DNA of 64,000 nucleotides from a gamma proteobacterium symbiont of Ctena orbiculata (lineage in GTDB: Bacteria > Pseudomonadota > Gammaproteobacteria > Chromatiales > Chromatiaceae): positions 62,001 to 126,000 of the forward strand of contig QBVC01000012.1 in the NCBI GenBank assembly GCA_003058495.1, given 5' to 3'. Shown here piece after piece: positions 35,345 through 44,703 of the stretch. Both the position numbers and the translations under genes were made by a program. The first letter of the stretch is position 1. Each line of letters starts with the position of its first letter. Under the pieces are notes generated by a model. That model was given only the letters and a program-made list of their open reading frames with translations. It was not told the DNA's origin and searched no databases.

Positions 35345-37417
35345 CTAACGCCCGAATGATTTCATTATCGCCGCTGCTACCGGCGCGTAATGGTCGATCT
35401 CCATGGTGAAGGATCCGCGGCCGTGGGTTGCGGAGCGCAGTTCCGTGGCATAGCCGAACATCTCTGAGAGCGGCACCTGATTGCGGATCGCCTTTATCTG
35501 GCCGGGCTTGTCCGAGACGGCATCGATTTCGGCCCGTCGATTGGCCAGTTGCGCCAGGACATCGCCGAGATGCTCTTCGGGGGTGAGTACCTCACAGCGT
35601 ACGATCGGTTCCAGCAGCACCGGTATCCCTTTCTCCAGGCCATCGCGCAGCGCCATGCCCGCCGCCACCTGGTAGGCCAGCGGATTGGAGTCCACTTTAT
35701 GCTCCGACCCATCGACAAGCACCACTTTGAGATCGGTTACCGGATAACCGCCGATCACCCCGCTTCGGGCCGCTTCCCGGATGCCTTTCTCCACCGCGGG
35801 GATATAGGCGGCGGAGAGGGTGTTGCCGCTGATGTTGTTTTCGAACAGCAGGCCGCTGCCGGTATCACCCGGGTGTATGTCGACGACGACATGCCCATAT
35901 TGGCCGTGACCCCCGGTCTGCCTGACGAAAAGTCCCTCCACCGCCATTGCCGGCCGGGTGAGGGTCTCCTTATAGGCGACCTTTGGATTGCCGGTGCGCA
36001 CATTGACCCCTTGCTCGCGCTTCAATCGCTCCAGCAGTACCTCGAGATGGAGTTCTCCCATGCCGGAGAGAATGGTCTGCCCGGTCTCATCGTCGGTTAC
36101 CGCCTTGAAGGTTGGATCGTCTTCCGCAAGATTGTGCAGGGCGTCGGCCAGCCGCTCATGATCCTGCGCGGTGACCGGCGCCACCGTGATCTTGATCACC
36201 GGATCGGGAAAGTTGATCGATTCGAGGACGATCGGTTTTTGCGGATCGCAAAGGGTGTCCCCGGTCACCGCGTCCTTCATCCCCAACAGGGCGGCGATGT
36301 CACCGGCGTGGATGGCATCGATATCCTCCCGGTGCTCCGCATACATTCTTTCCAGGCGCCCAACCCTTTGATTGCGCGTGTGGCGTGGATTGAGCACACT
36401 GGAGCCCGATCTCAGACAGCCCGAGTAGACGCGGGCGTAGCAGAGACGCCCGGCATAGGGATCGGTGACGGTCTTGAAGATCAGTGCGCCGAGGGGTTCG
36501 TCGTCACTGGGGGAGCGCAGCACAGGCTCACCGCTCTGCGGGTGACTGCCCTTGGTCTCGCCGATATCGAGGGGCGAGGGTAGATAGCGGATGACCGCAT
36601 CCAGCAGGGGTTGAACGCCCTTGTTCCTCAGCGCGCTGCCGCAGAGCACCGGTACGATCCTGCCGTTCAGCGTCGCGCGACGCAGTGCGCCATGGATGCT
36701 CGACTCATCCGCCTCGCCATCTTCCAGCCACAGTGACAGCAGGTCGTCATCCGCTTCGGCAAGCCGCTCGATCATCGCCGCACGGGCAGCCCCGGCAGCC
36801 TCCCTGTGTTGCGATGGTATCGCTTCACACTCTCTGTGGGCGCCGAATTCATCACGCCAGCGAATCAGCTGCAGGGTGATCAGGTCGATGACCCCTGCAA
36901 ATTCCGATTCCGCGCCCAACGGCAACTGAATCGGGATCGGATTGGCGCCGAGCTGCTCATCGATGGTGGCAACCGCATGCTCGAAGTCGGCGCCGATGCG
37001 ATCCATCTTGTTGATGAAGCAGAGACGCGGCACCCGGTAGCGGTCCGCCTGCCGCCAAACCGTTTCGCTTTGGGGTTCCACGCCCTGGGAGGCGTCGAAC
37101 ACGACCACGGCCCCATCCAATACGCGCAAGGCCCGCTGCACCTCGGCGGTAAAGTCGATATGTCCGGGGGTATCGATAAGGTTGATCTGATGCTCTTCCC
37201 AAAAGGCGGATACCGCCGCATCGACGATGGTGATGCCGCGCTCTCGCTCCTGGTCCATCCAGTCGGTGACGGTGGTGCCGCTGTCCACCGAACCCAGCTG
37301 ATGGGTGCGACCGGCATAATAGAGAATGCGCTCCGTGGTGGTGGTCTTGCCGGCGTCGATATGGGCGATCAAACCGATATTGCGCAAGCGTTCAATGGGT
37401 ACGGCTTTGGCGGTCAT
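35345..37417 (-). CDS. fusA: Elongation factor G (stand-alone copy)
   Basis: 690 residues with all EF-G domains. The GTPase motifs are AHIDAGKTTTTE, DTPGHIDFT and NKMDRIGADF. Domain IV has GGHGQYGHVVVDI and domain V ends with EMFGYATELRSATHGRGSFTMEIDHY. It is not beside rpsL, rpsG or tuf, so it is probably a second EF-G (EF-G2-like) rather than the str-operon copy. It could be specialised for recycling or slow translation. It follows dsrB across a MITE-like element. Confidence 0.9.
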   Translation of the reverse strand: MTAKAVPIERLRNIGLIAHIDAGKTTTTERILYYAGRTHQLGSVDSGTTVTDWMDQERERGITIVDAAVSAFWEEHQINLIDTPGHIDFTAEVQRALRVLDGAVVVFDASQGVEPQSETVWRQADRYRVPRLCFINKMDRIGADFEHAVATIDEQLGANPIPIQLPLGAESEFAGVIDLITLQLIRWRDEFGAHRECEAIPSQHREAAGAARAAMIERLAEADDDLLSLWLEDGEADESSIHGALRRATLNGRIVPVLCGSALRNKGVQPLLDAVIRYLPSPLDIGETKGSHPQSGEPVLRSPSDDEPLGALIFKTVTDPYAGRLCYARVYSGCLRSGSSVLNPRHTRNQRVGRLERMYAEHREDIDAIHAGDIAALLGMKDAVTGDTLCDPQKPIVLESINFPDPVIKITVAPVTAQDHERLADALHNLAEDDPTFKAVTDDETGQTILSGMGELHLEVLLERLKREQGVNVRTGNPKVAYKETLTRPAMAVEGLFVRQTGGHGQYGHVVVDIHPGDTGSGLLFENNISGNTLSAAYIPAVEKGIREAARSGVIGGYPVTDLKVVLVDGSEHKVDSNPLAYQVAAGMALRDGLEKGIPVLLEPIVRCEVLTPEEHLGDVLAQLANRRAEIDAVSDKPGQIKAIRNQVPLSEMFGYATELRSATHGRGSFTMEIDHYAPVAAAIMKSFGR

Positions 37418-37543
37418 TGCTCAAGGTCTTGTTGTTGTTACAGCCTGTAGATAAACGAACACAACCCATTCTAGTCTAGACGAGCCTGTTGCGGTAATGG
37501 TTGGTGGGACTACTACAGGAGTTCGATGATGAATTTATAAGGA

Positions 37544-37693
37544 ATTCAAGCCGCAAATGAACGCCAATCACCGCAAATTTTACGCGAATTTTTTATGCTG
37601 GTTACCTCATATCCATACGGGAGCATGGGAATGAGGATTCAACGAAATGATTTGCGTCCATTTGCGGTGATTGGCGTAATTTGCGGCTTGAAT
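37544..37693. mobile_element. MITE-like element, about 150 bp
   Basis: Imperfect 34-35 bp inverted ends (37544-37578 and 37660-37693), beginning ATTCAAGCCGCAAAT, differ by one substitution and one deletion. The interior (about 80 bases) has no gene. It ends 1 base before the dsrB stop. No transposase or clear target duplication is visible. It is related to the element at 46007-46164. Confidence 0.75.
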
Positions 37694-37694
37694 C

Positions 37695-38771
37695 TCAAAA
37701 CCGCAGATGGCTCGAGGCGTTAAGACTCTTTTGCTGGCCGCGCCAGTTGTCGATGTGGAACTTGGTGAACGGCAGCTCGGTCAGCTCGAAGAAGCGGGGC
37801 CAGCCGATGCGCTCCACCCAATCGTTGATCCGTTCCCAATCCTGCGCGTCCTGCTGATAGGCAGCCAAAATCCGCGTTACCACGGCAGTGGCCTCCGGCC
37901 AGCGTGGCGGATTGTTGGGGATGCCTGCGGCGACCAGTTTCTGAAAGGTCGGTCTGCCGCGGGCGTTGGAGTGGTTGCCGCCGATCCAGACCGCCAGCTT
38001 GGAGTGTTGGGGATCATTGATCTGCATCGGCGGACAGGGGGGATAACAGGCGCCGCAGCAGACACACTTGCGCTCATCGACCTCCAGCGAAGGCTTGCCG
38101 TTGACCATCGCCGGGCGGATCGCGGCGACCGGGCAGCGGGCGACCACCGAGGGGCGCTCACAGACGTTGGCCACCTGGTCGTGGTTGATCTTCGGCGGCT
38201 TGGTGTGCTGGATGTTGATGGCGATGTCACCCTGTCCGCCGCAGTTGATCTGACAGCAGGAGGTGGTGATATGGACCCGGTTCGGCATATTCCAGGCGCG
38301 GAATTCGCCGATCAGCTGATCCATCATCGATTTCACCACGCCGGAGGCGTCGGTGGCGGGGATGTCGCAGTGGAGCCAGCCCTGGGTATGGGAGATCGAA
38401 GTGACCGAGTTGCGGGTGCCGCCGACGATAAAGCCGCTGCCCTCCAGCGCCTCGATCAGCGGATCCACCTTGGCGCCGTCCGCGACCATGAATTCGATAT
38501 TGCTGCGAATGGTGAAGCGCAGATAACCGTCGGCGTAGCGGTCGCCGATCTCGCAGAGCTTGCGCAGGGTGAAGAGGTCGAGAATGCGTTGCGTGCCTGC
38601 GCGCACGGTCCATATCGCCTCCCCGCCATGGGCGATATGCTTCAACACCCCCGGCTTGGGGTCTTCATGATAGTGCCATTGACCGAAATTCCGCTTCATC
38701 ACGGGATGCATATATTGCATGCCGTCGGGACACCCGCTCTCTATGGGGACTCTGCGTTGTTTGGCTGGCAT
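37695..38771 (-). CDS. dsrB: Dissimilatory sulfite reductase beta subunit (oxidative type)
   Basis: 358 residues. It pairs with DsrA to bind siroheme and [4Fe-4S] clusters; in sulfur oxidisers the enzyme runs in reverse, from stored sulfur to sulfite. The signature TTSCCQINCGGQGDIAINIQ is the oxidative-type form. The ferredoxin insert has CVCCGACYPPCPP. ATG 38771 follows dsrA by 11 bases. No dsrE, dsrF, dsrH or dsrC follows; the next items are a MITE-like element and fusA. Confidence 0.95.
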   Translation of the reverse strand: MPAKQRRVPIESGCPDGMQYMHPVMKRNFGQWHYHEDPKPGVLKHIAHGGEAIWTVRAGTQRILDLFTLRKLCEIGDRYADGYLRFTIRSNIEFMVADGAKVDPLIEALEGSGFIVGGTRNSVTSISHTQGWLHCDIPATDASGVVKSMMDQLIGEFRAWNMPNRVHITTSCCQINCGGQGDIAINIQHTKPPKINHDQVANVCERPSVVARCPVAAIRPAMVNGKPSLEVDERKCVCCGACYPPCPPMQINDPQHSKLAVWIGGNHSNARGRPTFQKLVAAGIPNNPPRWPEATAVVTRILAAYQQDAQDWERINDWVERIGWPRFFELTELPFTKFHIDNWRGQQKSLNASSHLRF

Positions 38772-38782
38772 CGATTCGGCTC

Positions 38783-40027
38783 CTACGCTGCGCTGTTTTT
38801 ACGTTCAATCCACTTCGCGGCCTCCTGCTCCCAATTGTCCGTCCTGACATAGGAGTTCTCCCGCGGATGAACGATCATGTTGGGGTCCATGTCGATGTTC
38901 AGCGCATCAAGGAAGTTGACCAGTCCGATGCGCTCTATCATCTCTCCGATGCGTTCATGCTCCAGGGCGTTCTCGGCGAAGAAGTCGATCACCTCTTCGG
39001 CGAGTTCCACCAGGCGCTCATAGTCCTCTTCCCGTTCCAGCTTCATGAAGGGCACGATGACGGTGCCGAAGCGGTCGCCGATCTTCAGCGTGCGTTTGCC
39101 GCCGATGAGGATGCTGACGCCCCTGTCGCTTCCCGGAGATAGGGCCTTCGGCATCACATTCAGGCAGTGCATGCAGCGCACGCAGTTGCGGTTGTCCACC
39201 TTGAGGCTGTCATCCTCGTTCAACGATAGGGCATGAGTCGGGCAGCGGCTGATGACATTGTCCACCAGATAGTTGCGGCCTTTGACGGCGACATACTCGG
39301 CTACCGCCTGCTGATCCACCTGCATCTCGTCGCGCCAGGTGCCTATGACCGCAAAATCGGCCCGTTCGATGGCGTTCATGCAGTCGTTGGGACAGCCGGA
39401 CACCTTGAATTTGAATTTATAGGGAAGGGCGGGGCGGTGCATCTCGTCGAGAAAGTTGTTGACCAGCCTGCGGTGGATGTCGTGCTCGTTGGTGCAGGAC
39501 TGTTCGCAGCGGGCCGAGCCGACGCAGGATTGCGCCGTTCTGACACAGGGACCGGCCCCCCCGAGATCGAAGCCGTAGTCGTTGATCTCGTCGAAGAACT
39601 GCTGGGTGTTCTCCGTGGTGGCGCCGATGAACATGATGTTCCCGGTCTGGCCATGGAAGGTGACCAGGCCGGAGCCCCACTTCTCCCAGCTCTCCGCCAG
39701 CTGTCTCAGGCAGTCTGTGGTGTAGTAGTTGCCCGCCGGGGGCTGAACCCGCAGGGTGTGGAACTCTTTCGATCTGGGAAAAAGCTCACCCACCTCCGAA
39801 AAGCGGGGTATGATGCCGCCGCCATAGCCGAAGACGCTCACCGTCCCCCCTTTCCAATAGCCCTTGATCGTCTCGTAGGAGTGCTCCAACTGCCCGAGGA
39901 GATCATTGGTGGTCTCGCGTATGCGGGGATCTGCGTGGTGGTCGCGCAGGCGTTTTATGCCGGTGATGAAACTGGGCCACTCGCCACTCTCCAGCTGGTC
40001 GAGCATAGGTGTCTGGTGCTTATTCAT
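38783..40027 (-). CDS. dsrA: Dissimilatory sulfite reductase alpha subunit (oxidative type)
   Basis: 414 residues. The siroheme and cluster cysteines are in CVRTAQSCVGSARCEQSC and SGCPNDC, and the ferredoxin domain in CVRCMHCLNVMPKAL. YGGGIIPRFSEV and HTLRVQPPAGNYYTT are typical of DsrA. It is the first gene of a two-gene unit. Upstream is an AT-rich region with a palindrome and a divergent regulator gene. Confidence 0.95.
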   Translation of the reverse strand: MNKHQTPMLDQLESGEWPSFITGIKRLRDHHADPRIRETTNDLLGQLEHSYETIKGYWKGGTVSVFGYGGGIIPRFSEVGELFPRSKEFHTLRVQPPAGNYYTTDCLRQLAESWEKWGSGLVTFHGQTGNIMFIGATTENTQQFFDEINDYGFDLGGAGPCVRTAQSCVGSARCEQSCTNEHDIHRRLVNNFLDEMHRPALPYKFKFKVSGCPNDCMNAIERADFAVIGTWRDEMQVDQQAVAEYVAVKGRNYLVDNVISRCPTHALSLNEDDSLKVDNRNCVRCMHCLNVMPKALSPGSDRGVSILIGGKRTLKIGDRFGTVIVPFMKLEREEDYERLVELAEEVIDFFAENALEHERIGEMIERIGLVNFLDALNIDMDPNMIVHPRENSYVRTDNWEQEAAKWIERKNSAA

Positions 40028-40052
40028 GTCGGCTCACCCGGTAGGATTGTTG

Positions 40053-40079
40053 TGAGAATAAAAATAGAAATTATTCTCA
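40053..40079. promoter_or_regulatory. Operator-like palindrome upstream of dsrA
   Basis: TGAGAATAA and TTATTCTCA form perfect 9-bp arms separated by 9 bases, 26-52 bases before the dsrA start. The half-sites look Fur-like, but the spacing is longer than a normal 7-1-7 Fur box. It could also form an mRNA hairpin. Confidence 0.5.
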
Positions 40080-40315
40080 TCCATGTTCCTATAAAAATAG
40101 TTGATTAAAACAGTATGTTTATATCACCAATGGAATAGTGCGAATTGATGTTTATTTATAGTTTTTCTATATTTTTCAGATGACTGTAGAAAAATCTTCA
40201 GAAGATCATATAATAGCCGTAATTAAATAGTGGTTTTGTGTTGCATATTAAGAGACGAGGCTTGCTTGCGGACCGCCCAGGTGAGCTGAGTAAGGCAAGA
40301 CTCGCTACCGGGTAG

Positions 40316-42670
40316 ATGAAAATGACTGCCACTGGGAACTCACACAATCGGCTTCTGCAACAGCAGCTCACCGAGATCCTCGCCGATATCGAGGGCAACT
40401 GGCCGGTACTCCCTTCGGGTATGTGGAATGCCTCAGGGGTCAGGTCGGTTTTACGCCATCTCCATGAAATGACCCGCAAGAGCCGCCAGGCCGGTCTGGT
40501 CAACATCAACAAGCTCACCCAGCTGATGGACCAGGCGATCAACGAGATCTTTCAGGAAGGGATCCAGCCCGACAGGGAAGAGATCGATCTTCTCAATCAA
40601 TACCTCGACGAGCTGAAGGCCGCGGTGGCCGCCACCGAGGCGCCGGGTAGCGGCGGGACGGCGGTGGACTCATCCTTCGAGGTGATCTATCTCCATCCCG
40701 AAAATCGGGCTCAGGATCAAATCACTGAAGCCATAGCGAAGAACGGATGGCGGGTTCTCAGCGTCCATGGTATCGAGGAACTGCGCACCGCTTTGGCGGG
40801 TGAGAAGGCCAGGGTTCTGCTTGTGGATACCGAGTACATGCAGCAGATGGGCGAAGTCAACCGCTTCCTCGACGAGCTGCGCGCGCAGAAGAAACGGCGG
40901 CCGGAACTGATCTTTCTCTCCAATCAATGCGATATCGAAATCCGTCTCGAGGTATTGCGAACAGGCGCCACCCAGTGCTTCTCGAAGCCGGTCAACATCA
41001 ACGACCTGATGTTGAGCATCAAGCAGATCATCTCGCCGGAAGTGCAGCCCCATAACCGGGTCCTGATCGTCGAGGATGACGAGTCCCAGGCGCAATTCGC
41101 GAGCGCACTGCTGCGCAAGGGTTCACTGGAAACCCTGGCCATCACCGATCCGTTGCATGTGATGGAGGCGGTAGCGCGGTTTCAGCCCGACCTTATCCTC
41201 ATGGATCTCTACATGCCCGGCGCCAACGGCATCGAACTGACACAGGTCATCCGCGAAAGGGATGAATCGCTGACCATACCCATCGTGTTTCTCTCCGGCG
41301 AGGACGACCTGGAGAAAAAGCTGTTGGCGCTCCATTCGGGGGCGGATGACTTTCTGACCAAACCGGTGAGGCCGCAACATCTGCTGGCGACGGTGAAAAC
41401 CCGCATCAACAGGGCCAAGGCGATATTCGCCGCGGGGGTCAAGGGCCATATCGATCATCCAACCGGTCTCCGCAACAGAAGACAGCTGTTGCAGCAGCTC
41501 GATCTTTGCAGCTATGAGATGGCTAGCAAAGACTCGATATGCGCACTGTTTTACATCACCCTCGCAGATCAGGAGCAAAATCCCCATGACCTCGAGAGCG
41601 ATGAACTGAATACCCTGCTGTTGGATATCGCCGTCCTCGCGGAAACCCTATTCGGCAAGCGCGACTTCATCGCCAGAACCGACAAACAGAGTCTGGGAAT
41701 ACTGCTGCAGCGTAAAGCGGAGGCGGATGTCGAGGCCCTTGGCAGCGCGCTCTGTGAACAGCTCAATGAGGCGCTCGCCGGCGATTCCACATCCCAGGAT
41801 GCGCAGCGCTTCGGTGTCGGTTTGGAGCTGATAGACGCCGATCCGCTGAGCGCCTATGTCCACCTCTCCCATGCGGAGGCTGCAGCCCTGCAGGCCTATC
41901 GGGGGGGGGAGGAGGGCTATCTGCGTTATCAGGAGCCGAGCGGCGCTGCCGAGGCCCATGATACGGCCAGCGACGATTTCCAGAAGCATCAATTTGCGAC
42001 TGCCCTGCAGACGGGCCTGATAGAGTTCATCGACCAGCATTTCACGGCATCCCTCGATTTCGGCAAGGAGATCACGGAACTGATGCCCATGCCGGCGCCG
42101 GCGACCGATATCGTGCTGATCTCCGATGATATCTATCTCACCGCGGAACAGTATGGACTGAGCGATAGCTTCGATCAGTACATCTGTAAGAATGTGATCA
42201 AGCGCCTGGGAGATAACGCCCTGAAGGGGGATAAGACCCAGATCATCGTCCGCCTGTCCGCCCACGCGGCCAACGATGAGAAGATCCTCGAGTTCATCAG
42301 AACCGAGTTGCGCAACCTGCAGCTGGTAGGCACAGGTTTGATGGTGGAGTTCAATCTGCCCTCGCTGGCATCGAATCTGAAACAGGCACGACACTTCCTC
42401 GGCGAGCTCTCCGCCATGGGCATCGCCTCCCTGCTCGGTAATTTCGCCTGCAACGAGACAGCCTATAAGGTGCTGGCCTATCTGAAGGCCGATGGGGTGC
42501 GGCCACACATCTCGTTGATGCAGACCAGCCAGGAAAAGATCCAGGAGATCGCCACTCAGGTGCATTCACTGCATGCAAAGATAATATTGCCGAGAGTGGA
42601 ACATTTCGGTCAGATCAGCCTGCACTGGTCGGATGCGGCGGATTTTGTGCAAACAGACTACGACGATTGA
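40316..42670 (+). CDS. HPt-REC-REC regulator with degenerate GGDEF and EAL
   Basis: 784 residues. An HPt-like helical domain comes first (about 1-105), then a degenerate receiver (D171 kept but the acidic pocket lost). A complete receiver follows, with EDDES, phospho-Asp D297 (LMDLYMPG) and K349 (TKP). The GGDEF-like domain begins HPTGLRNRRQL but has lost GGDEF, and an EAL-like domain has lost the EAL motif. It probably signals through phosphorylation and perhaps c-di-GMP binding, without making or degrading it. It diverges from dsrA across 288 bases. Confidence 0.85.
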   Translation: MKMTATGNSHNRLLQQQLTEILADIEGNWPVLPSGMWNASGVRSVLRHLHEMTRKSRQAGLVNINKLTQLMDQAINEIFQEGIQPDREEIDLLNQYLDELKAAVAATEAPGSGGTAVDSSFEVIYLHPENRAQDQITEAIAKNGWRVLSVHGIEELRTALAGEKARVLLVDTEYMQQMGEVNRFLDELRAQKKRRPELIFLSNQCDIEIRLEVLRTGATQCFSKPVNINDLMLSIKQIISPEVQPHNRVLIVEDDESQAQFASALLRKGSLETLAITDPLHVMEAVARFQPDLILMDLYMPGANGIELTQVIRERDESLTIPIVFLSGEDDLEKKLLALHSGADDFLTKPVRPQHLLATVKTRINRAKAIFAAGVKGHIDHPTGLRNRRQLLQQLDLCSYEMASKDSICALFYITLADQEQNPHDLESDELNTLLLDIAVLAETLFGKRDFIARTDKQSLGILLQRKAEADVEALGSALCEQLNEALAGDSTSQDAQRFGVGLELIDADPLSAYVHLSHAEAAALQAYRGGEEGYLRYQEPSGAAEAHDTASDDFQKHQFATALQTGLIEFIDQHFTASLDFGKEITELMPMPAPATDIVLISDDIYLTAEQYGLSDSFDQYICKNVIKRLGDNALKGDKTQIIVRLSAHAANDEKILEFIRTELRNLQLVGTGLMVEFNLPSLASNLKQARHFLGELSAMGIASLLGNFACNETAYKVLAYLKADGVRPHISLMQTSQEKIQEIATQVHSLHAKIILPRVEHFGQISLHWSDAADFVQTDYDD

Positions 42671-42763
42671 TGGTTGTCGCCTAAAACAAGACAGAGATCC
42701 GTACCGTAGATCCATGCTGAAGAATCAGCTCAGCGGCCCGGGTCCGCTCCTGCCATTGTCGAC

Positions 42764-43114
42764 TCAGGATTTGGTCTCCAACAGCGCCACCTTGGTTGCA
42801 GCCGATATCCTGTCGATCTCCAACAGAAGTTCACAACACTCCGTCAATCTGTCCAATGGGGTGGGATCATCGGCGCAGCTGCAGCCGGCGACGATGCCCG
42901 CATAGATGACCGATACCCGGCAGTGAATCACCGCCGCATCCGCCTCACTGCCGACGACGATGACGCTGAAGGGCTCCGGGCTGACCATGCTGCTCTGGGA
43001 GAGGCCCTGCTGCAGGGGTAGCCGGTCGGCTTCGAGCGCTTCCAATTCCGCCTTCAGGGTCTGATTGAATCCTGGACTGCTCCAGGCATCCCGCGCTTTT
43101 GGGAGGTGGATCAT
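42764..43114 (-). CDS. Conserved hypothetical protein with GCSCADDPTP motif
   Basis: 116 residues, soluble. The most striking part is VIYAGIVAGCSCADDPTPLDRLTECCELLLEID, with three clustered Cys. The pattern GCSCADDPTP also occurs, as I recall, in unnamed gammaproteobacterial proteins. No function is known to me. It diverges from the GTPase pair. Confidence 0.65.
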   Translation of the reverse strand: MIHLPKARDAWSSPGFNQTLKAELEALEADRLPLQQGLSQSSMVSPEPFSVIVVGSEADAAVIHCRVSVIYAGIVAGCSCADDPTPLDRLTECCELLLEIDRISAATKVALLETKS

Positions 43115-43203
43115 TGCTGCTCCCCGGGTGGCTTAGCTTCTGTTTCTACCGTATTCTCTTCAATCATGATTATGTCGCAAGCTATTCGTAAACGTCCAGG
43201 TCG

Positions 43204-44703
43204 ATGACAGAGCAGCAGCCTCCGCCGTCGCATAAGCGTCTGCTACGCCTGCTCCTGGTGGTGGCGCTGCTGTTTCTCTCCCTGCTGGCGCTGCTGCTGG
43301 TGTTGCAGCTGACCGAATCCGCACTCAGTGTGTGGCAGATACTCGACCAGCTGTCTCCGCTTCTGCTCGCCGTTTACGCCATCGGCCTGTTCGGCTTCGC
43401 GCTGCTGGTAACGCTCCTGAGTTGGCTTCTGCTGCGGCCCAAGGGTAGACGCGCCGAGCGCAGGACGGGGCCATCACTGCCGGGGGACAGGGAGGCCCTC
43501 GCGGAGGCATTGGCGCAGGCGGATGGAAAAGGGGTGGACACCGCCGGGGCGCGACAAGAGCTGCAGGAACTCGACCGGCGACGGGACCAATTGACCTTCT
43601 ATGTGGCCTTCTTCGGCGCCGTCTCCGCGGGCAAGAGCGCGCTGATCAGAGCGATTACCGGTGCCGAGGGCATAGCGGTCGATGTGCGCGCCGGCACCAC
43701 CCGGCAGATCGCCCACTACCGCTACCATGGAGACCCGGGGGTCGATCTCCAGCTGACCGATGCGCCGGGCATCCTCGACATCGATCCGGAGCTGGTGCGC
43801 ATTGCCCGCGAGGAGGCGCGGCGCGCCCAGCTGGTGATCTATGTCTGTGACGGTGAGCTGACCCGGGATCAGCACCGCGAGCTGGTCGAACTGCAAACCC
43901 TCGAGCGGCCACTGATCCTGGCCCTGAACAAGCAGGATCGCTACAGCGACCGGGATCTCGAGGCAGTCGTCGGCCGGCTTCGAGAACGTCTGCCGGAGAT
44001 CGAGGTCATTCCTGTTCAGGCGGGGGGCAAGGAGGAGGTCATTCGCCTCGACGCCTCGGGCAGCGAGCGGCGCGAGCTGCGCGACAGGGAGGCAAGGATC
44101 GAGGGATTGATGGCCGCGATCGAGAAGCGTATCGCAACCGAGAGGGAGGGGCTCGATGCGCGGCGGGATGAGAGCCTGGTACGGCTGGGTGGCGAGAAGC
44201 TCCACCAGGCGACCCAGGCCCACCGCCGTCAACAGGGGGAGAAGCTGGTGAGAGACTACACCGCCAAGGCGATGCTGGGCGCCGTGGCGGCGGTGAGTCC
44301 GGGAACCGATATCCTGATCCAGGGCTACCTCGGGGTGCAGATGGTGAAGGCCCTCACCGCCCTCTACGAGGTGAAGGCCAAAGAGGTCGATGTTGAACAT
44401 TTCATCGACCTCGCCAGTCAGAACCTGGGCAAGCGCATGACCCTGGTACTGGCCATGGCCGGCAATGTGTTGAAGGCCTTTCCGGGGGTCGGGACAGTGA
44501 CCGGCGGCTTGATGCACGCCGTCGCCTACGGCTTGATCTTCGAGGGTCTGGGCAAGGCCGTGCTGAAGACCCTTGAGGAGAGCGGTTCACTCCAGACCCT
44601 TCAGGCGTTGGACTATTTCGAGGAGGCAATCAGTGGAGATCTGGAAGGCCGTGCAAAATATTTTGCCCGGCTGGCTTTGGAAGAGTTCGGAAAAAGGCAG
44701 TGA
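43204..44703 (+). CDS. Membrane-linked GTPase (DUF697-type)
   Basis: 499 residues. Two N-terminal membrane helices (RLLRLLLVVALLFLSLLALLLVL and LLLAVYAIGLFGFALLVTLLSW) are followed by an Era/dynamin-like GTPase: P-loop FFGAVSAGKSALIRA, switch AGTTRQ, G3 DAPGI and G4 NKQD. The C-terminal part has small hydrophobic segments like those of DUF697/YcjF proteins. It overlaps the next GTPase by 71 bases, so the two are probably coordinated partners. Confidence 0.8.
   Translation: MTEQQPPPSHKRLLRLLLVVALLFLSLLALLLVLQLTESALSVWQILDQLSPLLLAVYAIGLFGFALLVTLLSWLLLRPKGRRAERRTGPSLPGDREALAEALAQADGKGVDTAGARQELQELDRRRDQLTFYVAFFGAVSAGKSALIRAITGAEGIAVDVRAGTTRQIAHYRYHGDPGVDLQLTDAPGILDIDPELVRIAREEARRAQLVIYVCDGELTRDQHRELVELQTLERPLILALNKQDRYSDRDLEAVVGRLRERLPEIEVIPVQAGGKEEVIRLDASGSERRELRDREARIEGLMAAIEKRIATEREGLDARRDESLVRLGGEKLHQATQAHRRQQGEKLVRDYTAKAMLGAVAAVSPGTDILIQGYLGVQMVKALTALYEVKAKEVDVEHFIDLASQNLGKRMTLVLAMAGNVLKAFPGVGTVTGGLMHAVAYGLIFEGLGKAVLKTLEESGSLQTLQALDYFEEAISGDLEGRAKYFARLALEEFGKRQ

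Noticed and set aside
40053-40079. Canonical Fur box
   Set aside because: Half-sites look Fur-like but are 13 bases apart between 7-mers rather than 1; called only an operator-like palindrome.
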